Assembly (NCBI GenBank): GCA_009746045.1
Contig: RPFO01000167.1
Span: 673,987-737,986 of the forward strand
Direction: 5' to 3'
Source of the DNA: Mesostigma viride
Taxonomy: Eukaryota > Streptophyta > Mesostigmatophyceae > Mesostigmatales > Mesostigmataceae
Length of the DNA stretch: 64,000 nucleotides
Positions 34,001-64,000 of the stretch are shown one piece after another. Both the position numbers and the translations under genes were made by a program. The notes under the pieces were generated by a model. It worked only from the letters and a program-made list of their open reading frames with translations. It searched no databases and had not been told where the DNA came from. Each line of letters starts with the position of its first letter. Position 1 is the first letter of the stretch.

Positions 34001-35311
34001 GGGGGAGTAAAGAATAACGCGGGGGAAGAAGAAACAGGGGAAAAAAAGGGGGGGGGGGACAGAGAATGGGGGGTGAGGAGGAGGCGCGGTAGAGAGAAAT
34101 GGGAAGGGGGAAGAGGAAAGGGGCGGGAGAGAGTAAAGATGGGGTAAAGAGGAAAGGGGGGGTGAGGGTGAGGAAACAGTGGGAAGGGACGGTGTGACTG
34201 TGCGGGTGGAGGAAAGCAGAGGATGGAAGACAGAAGGGGATGGGGCGAGGATAATGGGACAAGAGGAGGGGTGAGGAGCAGAATGACAAAGCCATACCTT
34301 TGCTAGGCCATCACTCCCATCAGAAACTAAAATACTTGATTCTGATACCAGGTGAGAACCTCAAGGGCACGAGGCAGACAGGGGGGCAAATGACCACCAT
34401 ATCTTCTTCTTTGGTCAGGTGGCCAACCGTAGCATGGTAGGGGGGCAACACGTGGAATTATGGCCAGCTGGAATTGGAATCAAGCAAGGAGGAGGGTGTG
34501 GACCGAACATGCCATGCACCGGCAGAGGCAAGGAGGATGGTGTGGACAAAACATGCCATGCACCGGCAGAGGCAATAGCAACATAGCTGGAAGCCCTAGG
34601 TGCGCGCTGCGTCAACAGCAGCTCTAGCCTTCAGTTCAGGTGAAGCCTGACTAAAGGTTGCGCAGCTGTTATGGGGGCCACAAAGCAAAGGACGATATAA
34701 GCGGAGTGGTTGCCTTAAGCCACCCTGTGACCAGGTCCCCATCCGCGCTGCGAACACAGCTCACGAAAGCAGTGTCCCCAATGGCGTTTACTATGCGCTG
34801 TTTGTGCGCTTGTTCTGCTATCCTCTTGAAGGCACCTAAGGTTTGCAGTGCTTTTTCTTTACCCTAACTTGAGGACGGCATCTGCATGGCATTCCACACC
34901 CAAACATTGCCTAGGTTTCCTTGGCTTTGAAAAGTCCTCCCCTCAGCATGGCTGCCCAGACTAAGCTTTTGCCTAATTAGATCCTCGCAACTGGACGAAC
35001 CAATTATTACGACCTATCCTCCAACCGCAATTCGGCAGTCCCTCCACTAGCGCTGCTCGCGGCACCGGGCTACGCGGCCACTGCAAACATTGCCAAGAGG
35101 AGTGAGGCTGCGGGAGCCATACCTTGCCTCTAACTGGGTCGAAAGCATAAAGAGAACAGGAATCGGTGGCGGCGTAGAGGCACCCATTGGTAGTGTCGCA
35201 ACAGACGGCAACCACCCGAGCTCGGCGATGGCTGCTGCCCTCTTGCAACATGCGCTCTGACGACATGCATATCCGCCATCTTCTGTCCCCAGTGATAACA
35301 AGATTCCGCAT
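7037..35311 (-). CDS. ELP1: Elongator complex protein 1 (IKI3/IKAP), 16 exons
   Basis: Scaffold subunit of Elongator, which carries out cm5-type modification of wobble uridine 34 in tRNAs. Exons (minus): 35311-35123, 27842-27444, 26426-26235, 24894-24194, 22801-22651, 21532-18334, 17223-17106, 16644-16159, 15339-14776, 14477-14097, 13547-13434, 11852-11733, 11452-11309, 10547-10213, 9492-9423, 7336-7037. All junctions are GT-AG and phases agree. It opens MRNL as ELP1 does. Other family landmarks are AWKPSG (exon 4), NYHWYLK (exon 4), VIDG...VPPPM (exon 6), QMPRGNLE (end of exon 6), GIYDVDLA and DPREFLPFL (exon 9), a basic tRNA-binding-like stretch KKKMKDKKARKSGRIRPG (exon 14) and a Trp-containing C-terminus. 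Exons 1-6 cover the WD40 propellers; exons 7-16 cover the helical solenoid and dimerisation region. Length is about 2,487 residues against roughly 1,300 in animals and plants, the excess being low-complexity insertions. Exon 4 has a one-base frame break. Confidence 0.95.
7680..8006. repeat. Compound minisatellite in ELP1 intron 15
   Basis: A 14-bp unit, TACTACCAAACACA, alternates with a 19-bp variant containing TACTGTGCACACAAACACA. About 20 units in total, with occasional point changes. Confidence 0.9.
8326..8640 (-). mobile_element. Possible retroposon with A20 tail on the minus strand
   Basis: A run of 20 T on the plus strand (8,326-8,345) would be the poly(A) tail of a minus-strand insertion whose body extends rightwards for an unknown length. 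No coding domain, tRNA-like promoter box or target duplication was identified. It lies in ELP1 intron 15, in the same orientation as the gene. Confidence 0.25.
8855..9130. repeat. 54-bp minisatellite, five copies, in ELP1 intron 15
   Basis: A 54-bp unit beginning TAACTAGAGTCAGCATCTGA is repeated from 8,855 with nearly no divergence (one T/G site), then breaks off at 9,130. The high identity suggests recent amplification. Confidence 0.95.
12017..12119. other. Three consecutive stem-loops in ELP1 intron 11
   Basis: Stem 1 has arms 12,017-12,032 and 12,049-12,063 (ATTGTGCGGAA with one bulged A, then CCTT). Stem 2 has arms CAGCGA and TCGCTG (12,069-12,074 and 12,082-12,087). Stem 3 is a perfect 11-bp stem, CAAAGTTAATG, with a CGGG tetraloop (12,094-12,119). 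It could be a structured RNA or a small inverted-repeat remnant. Confidence 0.7.
12941..13160. repeat. 15-bp minisatellite in ELP1 intron 11
   Basis: About 14 tandem copies of ATGATTGTATGACCR, where the last position is A or G and the ACC is sometimes GCC. Stop-free on both strands in some frames, so it gives spurious repetitive ORFs. Confidence 0.95.
14560..14712. repeat. C-run, CCCG tract and CA-rich repeats in ELP1 intron 9
   Basis: A long C homopolymer (about 14,599-14,627) passes into CCCG tetranucleotides to about 14,650, then CACA-rich sequence. This fills most of the 298-nt intron between exons 9 and 10. Confidence 0.9.
15411..15622. repeat. GTGA tetranucleotide microsatellite in ELP1 intron 8
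   Basis: More than 50 units of GTGA, with single GAAT and GGGT interruptions, about 75 nt upstream of the exon 9 acceptor. On the transcribed sense strand it reads CTCA repeats. Confidence 0.97.
16735..16915. repeat. 26-bp minisatellite in ELP1 intron 7
   Basis: About six copies of a unit containing AAATGGGGGATTATTAACAG, starting just upstream of the exon 8 acceptor within the 461-nt intron 7. Confidence 0.93.
17278..17505. repeat. GGA/TCC trinucleotide tract with GAC/GCC extension, ELP1 intron 6
   Basis: About 45 uninterrupted GAG triplets (17,278-17,411) are followed by mixed GAC, GGC and GCC triplets. The sense strand is polypyrimidine (CTC repeats), ending about 55 nt before the exon 7 acceptor. 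The poly-Glu and poly-Ser frames across it are not coding. Confidence 0.95.
17690..18118. repeat. Two minisatellites (29 bp x3 and 28 bp x8), ELP1 intron 6
   Basis: Three copies of a 29-bp unit with TGCACTTGGAACAAGGCAGG (17,690-17,785), then, after a unique spacer, eight copies of a 28-bp unit with GGCTACCAGGATATGACACG (about 17,853-18,110). Confidence 0.93.
18334..21532 (-). CDS. ELP1: ELP1 exon 6, giant exon with low-complexity insertions
   Basis: A single 3,199-nt exon encodes about residues 545-1611. Family motifs appear at its start (the VIDGCAVLV and GIVPPPMAAATLLFP region of the second propeller) and at its end (VDVVLQMPRGNLE). Between them lie long Gly/Ala/Ser/Thr-rich segments absent from other ELP1 proteins, interleaved with short conserved propeller strands such as VGCAFLVCSGGVTALFSGDD. 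The acceptor completes a Gly codon with exon 5, and the donor CG|GTGAGG continues into exon 7 as an Arg codon. Such insertions are common in volvocine-type algal proteins and probably form loops between blades. Confidence 0.9.
22071..22375. repeat. 7-bp minisatellite in ELP1 intron 5
   Basis: About 43 copies of TGGCCTG with TGGCCCG variants. On the sense strand each unit reads CAGGCCA, so the array repeats a CAG|G acceptor-like word throughout the intron. Confidence 0.97.
22998..23588. repeat. 45-bp minisatellite, about 13 copies, ELP1 intron 4
   Basis: A 45-bp unit containing TGGAAGAAAGAAATACATGG and CTGGCTATGACCCCCT. Some copies carry an extra C or a GAACGCAATG variant, in the same order in two blocks (23,220 and 23,500), which suggests a duplication of several units together. 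Confidence 0.95.
24194..24894 (-). CDS. ELP1: ELP1 exon 4 with apparent frame break at a C12 homopolymer
   Basis: The exon opens in frame after its acceptor with MAGLCCPIAWKPSGG and runs through VVLFERNGLY and MEWSPDSELLAVVVEY. The equally conserved end, VQIWYCCNYHWYLK, is in another frame. The switch occurs at a run of 12 C (24,302-24,313, plus strand). Thirteen C, or ten, would make the whole 701-nt exon open. The likely causes are a homopolymer sequencing error or a real length variant. A tiny cryptic intron is possible, but no good donor/acceptor pair is seen. Confidence 0.85.
26675..27268. repeat. 86-bp minisatellite, about seven copies, ELP1 intron 2
   Basis: An 86-bp unit including GGGGACAGGTGCACCTTGGA and ATGCGCACTAGATA, spaced exactly 86 bp (for example 26,734; 26,820; 26,906; 26,992; 27,078; 27,164; 27,250). 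Each contains an imperfect palindrome, CTAGTGCTCATGCGCACTAG. Confidence 0.96.
27955..34040. repeat. 49-bp minisatellite of about 124 copies filling ELP1 intron 1
   Basis: The unit is purine-rich on the plus strand (GAAGAAGAAAAAGGGGAGGT, then GAAAAGGGGGAGTGAAGAAC, then AACGCGGGG), with a few variant positions shared by neighbouring copies. On the sense (minus) strand it is polypyrimidine with no stop codon in any frame. Since 49 leaves remainder 1 on division by 3, every frame cycles through all three readings, so all three minus frames stay open for over 2,000 codons. These are not genes. The array ends about 110 nt before the exon 2 acceptor. Confidence 0.98.
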
Positions 35312-36847
35312 TTTGAGCTTGCCCGCTAAGGAATTACCTTGGCTTCAAAGGAGTGGCCGCCCTTTCAAGGAAGGCTAGATGTGCAACCCGCGATATTTTA
35401 CAGAAACTGGCATCTTGATCATGGTCGTTGCATAAGTGTACTCCCTGCTACGCCATGCTGTACATGCATAGATGGCGGCAATCTACTCTATAAATTACCG
35501 CCTTACACGCTTTCAGGGAGTAGACTTGCTGCCCTGCTGGTGGTATACAATAATTATCAAATGTCAATGCCGCCATAATTATGGTGTTATAGGCCCGCCA
35601 CCGCGCCTAATAGTGAGGTTGTTATGGCATCCGGCGCTGTGTTGAACTATTACACCCAGCTTTAAGATACCGAAAACAACGACCTAGACGGATTCTAAAA
35701 CCCCAACGACTGACTACTGAGCCGAGGCCCGAGGGCGCCAGCCGCCAGGACGAGTGCTACTTATCTGGGTCTGGTAACTGGCCCAACTAATTAGGCTACA
35801 GCCTACAGCTACAGTACTGCACGAAATTCTTATTTCTGGAATTCTCGAATTAAGCCTGTTTATCTCATACTTGGGAATCTTAAGGTCGGGTGCAGGAGTA
35901 TGCCTCTACATTTGGCTCAGGGCAACCTGGAGGATTCCGGTACGCCGTACCAGCATGTACTACCAAGCGACATGGCAGTACCTCTGCGCGCGCATCCGTG
36001 GACAGTCAACCCGAGGATACTTGCGGGAACTTGTAAAATCTTGTAGTTGGCAGCGACGGGCTGCCACACACAAGGATCGCGGGCGGAATCATCCATCATC
36101 GATCATGTCATGTCGTGCCGCGTGCGCTCGCCTGGCCTTGCTCGACTGGCAGCACACGACGGACGAGGGTTCTCACTTCGCACGCCCCGACGCCCGTCCC
36201 CATCGTAAGACGAGCGCATTCATCTCGTTGATGTCCCTGGGCCGGGCGCTCCCATCGACGAGTTGATTTCAGCTTCCTTTTGTTGGATCGAACCCAAACC
36301 CTTGTATCGACCACGCACGGACCAGTTCGCCTTTATTTCAGTTGACCCAGCAGCCTGTTGTTTCACCCTGTAGTTGGTGCCTTTTGTTGCCTGCTTGATA
36401 GCCTTTCGCTCGCCGGGAAGTTCCTCTTTGGAGAGGCAGGGGATTAGGATGGTCATGGCGGACTCGCGTGAGATTCCAAGATAGATTCTGCGCGTAGGTC
36501 TTTTGGTAAGCAGTTTCTATGCGCAGGAGCGCGCTGCGTGATGTTGTGATTTTCGTACCATAGTTAACCTGGCAGCTTACCTTTGTTGCAGTCATCTTGG
36601 GATTTCTGCGGCTTTGGCTGTGTCCTGGCTTTGGAGAGGAAGCTAGGGAACTGCGTAGCACTGGTACAGCAGGAACCCTTTGTGGCCTTTTTTGACATGA
36701 CTGCCTGACGTTTTCGCAATTCTAGATTGCCAACGAGAACTGGCCTGAGGACTGATTGGTATTCCAACCGTTCGATCCATTTTCATCGGTTGACTGCAGG
36801 CCGGGTCAGACGCAGTAGACGGACTTTGATAGCATTATTGGCTGAAG
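35312..36847. promoter_or_regulatory. Divergent intergenic region between ELP1 and ARFB
   Basis: About 1.5 kb separates the start codons of two genes transcribed away from each other, so both promoters and 5' UTRs must lie here. I see no clear TATA box. An ATTGG word (inverted CCAAT) lies near 36,755, about 90 nt before the ARFB ATG. The interval holds no tandem array, unlike almost every other non-coding stretch here, which fits constraint. Confidence 0.5.
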
Positions 36848-42340
<5,493 letters not shown>

Positions 42341-42364
<24 letters not shown>

Positions 42365-42457
42365 CCACTAGCAGCCGCGGTCAAGTCACATCCCTTGCAT
42401 TAGTTGTTAGCAGCCGCGGTCAACTCATAGCCCTCACACTGATTTCTTGCGGCTGCA
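42341..42457 (+). repeat. 39-bp triplication spanning the ARFB stop codon
   Basis: Three imperfect 39-bp units begin at 42,341, 42,380 and 42,419. The first contains the last codons and TAA; the next two carry TCAAGTCACATCCC...TAG and TCAACTCATAGCCC...TGA, plus the shared AGCAGCCGCGG. Confidence 0.85.
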
Positions 42458-44177
42458 AAGCAGGGTTTTTGTTCTGCGACTGCCTTGGCCCATCACTGCC
42501 AAGTGCCTTCGCGGTGGAAATGAATGAAGCGGTAGCCCTCATAAAGCCTAGTGCGTTCCCATGCGGTGGAAGGCCACACGGTCAGGTGTATGGATTTGGT
42601 CACGCGTACCTGGGGGACGGCACATGTCACGTCCACGTCTGCTCAGCAACCCACATCCTGCCGGCTGTATAGCCAACGAATGCTGCTCGCTGGGCTCGCT
42701 TATCGTCGACACGAGCGTTTTGTTTCTCACAATTTACAGGTTTGGGGCGGCTGGCAGTGTGAGCACTCTTGTGGCGGCGCGGATTGCCCAGCGAAGGACA
42801 AGCCATGGAGGCAAGCGTAGTCGCAATACCCAGGGGGAATCTGGCACATAGGACATGAGTTGGGCGCCAATGGTTGCGTTCGGGGGATGGGGGGGCACAC
42901 TTTGCGTGCTGGCGGAGGAATCAAGGGGTGGGATCGGGTTCGTAACCAACTAATGAAGTCGGGTTCGGACAAGGGGCAAAGAGCTCAGGGCACCTAGGGT
43001 GTGCTTTTTGCTCCTCCAGTGAACAGTCTGCCCGGTCGCAACGCTAAGGACGATAGGTTTAACCTGGGTGGATTCCTCGGGGCATGTTGACGCATTCTGT
43101 AAACCAAGTGGGTGATTTCAGTCCACGATGCAGCGTTGCACCGATTTATTCAAGGGCACAGGGCCTTGCGACCTGCAAGAGACTTGGGAGGACAAGCCTG
43201 CATTTGGCTTGCTGTACACCCTACCCTGCACGACCACCGCAGGCACGTGTACTAGTATTCCCGTAATTAGCATTTAGTCAATGATTGTACTGAGAACAGG
43301 GAAGCGGCCGCCCCGAAGCCGGTGAGCAACCTTGGGACATGGGAATTGCCCGCAGCTTGGGAAGGATTCGGTGGCAGCGGACAGGCTTGCATGATTCTGG
43401 TGACCAGTCCGAGCATTGAGATGAAACTAAGTAGCTGCCAAGTGGCTTGCCTGGTACCTGCCAAGTGGCTTTCCTGGTGTGGCACACTGCTCTGGCATAC
43501 TAAAAGTTTCTGTGGGGAAGAAGAGCGGTTTGGTGCTTGTTTGATCCGTCTGTCTTTACGACGTACTTTCAGCCCCTTGCTGTAGCTTAGAATGTTGTAA
43601 CAGATGTAGATATCATTGAGGTATCGTACCAAGCGAAAAAGGCAGTGCGGACCACGTTTGGCATGAGATTGATGATGCCATGAGTGGGGCAATCCTATCT
43701 CCCTATTCACCACTAATTACCCATATCTGCAACCCTATGATCAAAGGCTTATTTTTCTAATCCACATGAGGTGCATGCATGCATATATCAGTTTCCCCAT
43801 CCTGTAATTCTTTTTCCCATTATACATACGTTGTACTCCAAGTGCTATACTTCAACAGTATTTGTGCCTTCTTGATGCGCTCCACTCGCACGGGCCTGCG
43901 CTGTTTGTCTCATTGATGTTGTAAGGGTGAGCTGAAGTGCATCCATGCCGACTGAGGTTGCGTGCTAGATCGACGCGCAAGCAATGCGATATAAACCAAT
44001 CGAGATGTCCTGAAATCTGGTACTGGCTGAGCGATGGACAAGGAACACCCCGCTGGCGAAGCCAACAACAGCTGGGAAAAGCCAGATGCTGCAGCAAGGG
44101 ATGTAAGCTACTTCATTAATTTAATTACTTGCTAAGGTGTTTGGTACTGTACCCATAAGGTTCTCTAAAAATGGATA
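42365..44177. other. Spacer between convergent 3' ends
   Basis: Holds the ARFB 3' UTR and presumably that of the glycosyltransferase. Apart from the 39-bp triplication I find no repeats, no exon with family similarity and no RNA gene. Open frames on both strands near 42,550-42,850 and 43,270-43,700 are Cys/Trp-rich and unrecognised. Confidence 0.5.
43098..43102 (+). terminator. Possible poly(A) signal of ARFB (TGTAA)
   Basis: TGTAA is the usual green-algal polyadenylation signal. This is the first copy I see downstream of the stop and would give a 3' UTR of about 0.75 kb. Not otherwise supported. Confidence 0.25.

Positions 44178-64000
<19,823 letters not shown>

Noticed and set aside
27312..34295. 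Three overlapping minus-strand reading frames of over 2,000 codons rich in Phe, Pro, Ser and Leu
   Set aside because: They are the three readings of the stop-free 49-bp intronic array. Only the last part (27,842-27,444) is real coding sequence, ELP1 exon 2.
43267..43713. Minus-strand frame with a retroelement-like feel (FRLVRYLNDIYICYN)
   Set aside because: No reverse transcriptase, integrase or protease motif is present, and the plus strand is equally open.

Overview
The window looks like nuclear DNA of a chlorophyte green alga, probably Chlamydomonadales. Genes are split by many GT-AG introns, coding exons are GC-rich with Gly/Ala/Ser-rich insertions, conserved proteins are plant-like (an ARFB-class GTPase, Elongator subunit ELP1), and there is an exceptional load of tandem repeats. 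Species cannot be fixed from sequence alone. There is no prokaryotic operon, CRISPR array, rRNA or recognisable tRNA gene.

Layout. (1) About 1-7,000 is accessory DNA: an acidic Ser-rich ORF of unknown function, a candidate transposase-derived gene with a helix-turn-helix exon (2,773-4,370) lying between two related repeat arrays in opposite orientation, and an ACGT-rich fold-back sequence. (2) 35,311 down to 7,037 (minus) is ELP1, the Elongator scaffold: 16 exons, about 2,487 residues, nearly twice the usual length. One exon carries a one-base frame break at a C12 run. Nine of its introns carry their own tandem array; intron 1 is mostly a 6.1-kb 49-bp array. (3) 35,312-36,847 is the spacer between two divergent genes. 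(4) 36,848-42,364 (plus) is a complete six-exon ARF GTPase of the plant ARFB class, 183 residues. (5) 42,365-44,177 separates convergent 3' ends. (6) From the right edge down to 44,178 (minus) is a large glycosyltransferase gene whose 5' end lies outside the window. It encodes a degenerate GT4-like segment, a GT2 domain and a carbohydrate-binding-like beta-sandwich. Its introns hold two TTAA-flanked inverted-repeat elements, a 2.5-kb CCCG/CCCA satellite, a TTAGGC array, a CGGT array and several minisatellites; one coding exon holds about 53 uninterrupted CTG/CAG triplets read as poly-Ser.

The three identified genes share no pathway: tRNA wobble-uridine modification, vesicle traffic and glycan synthesis. 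What unites the window is repeat biology. Several arrays begin exactly at splice junctions or at a stop codon and copy the junction itself: the ARFB exon 2 and exon 3 donors, the ARFB stop codon, the ELP1 exon 12 acceptor, the ELP1 exon 5 donor and the glycosyltransferase exon vi donor. Other arrays end within about 110 nt of 3' splice sites. This junction-anchored duplication is the most unusual feature of the window.
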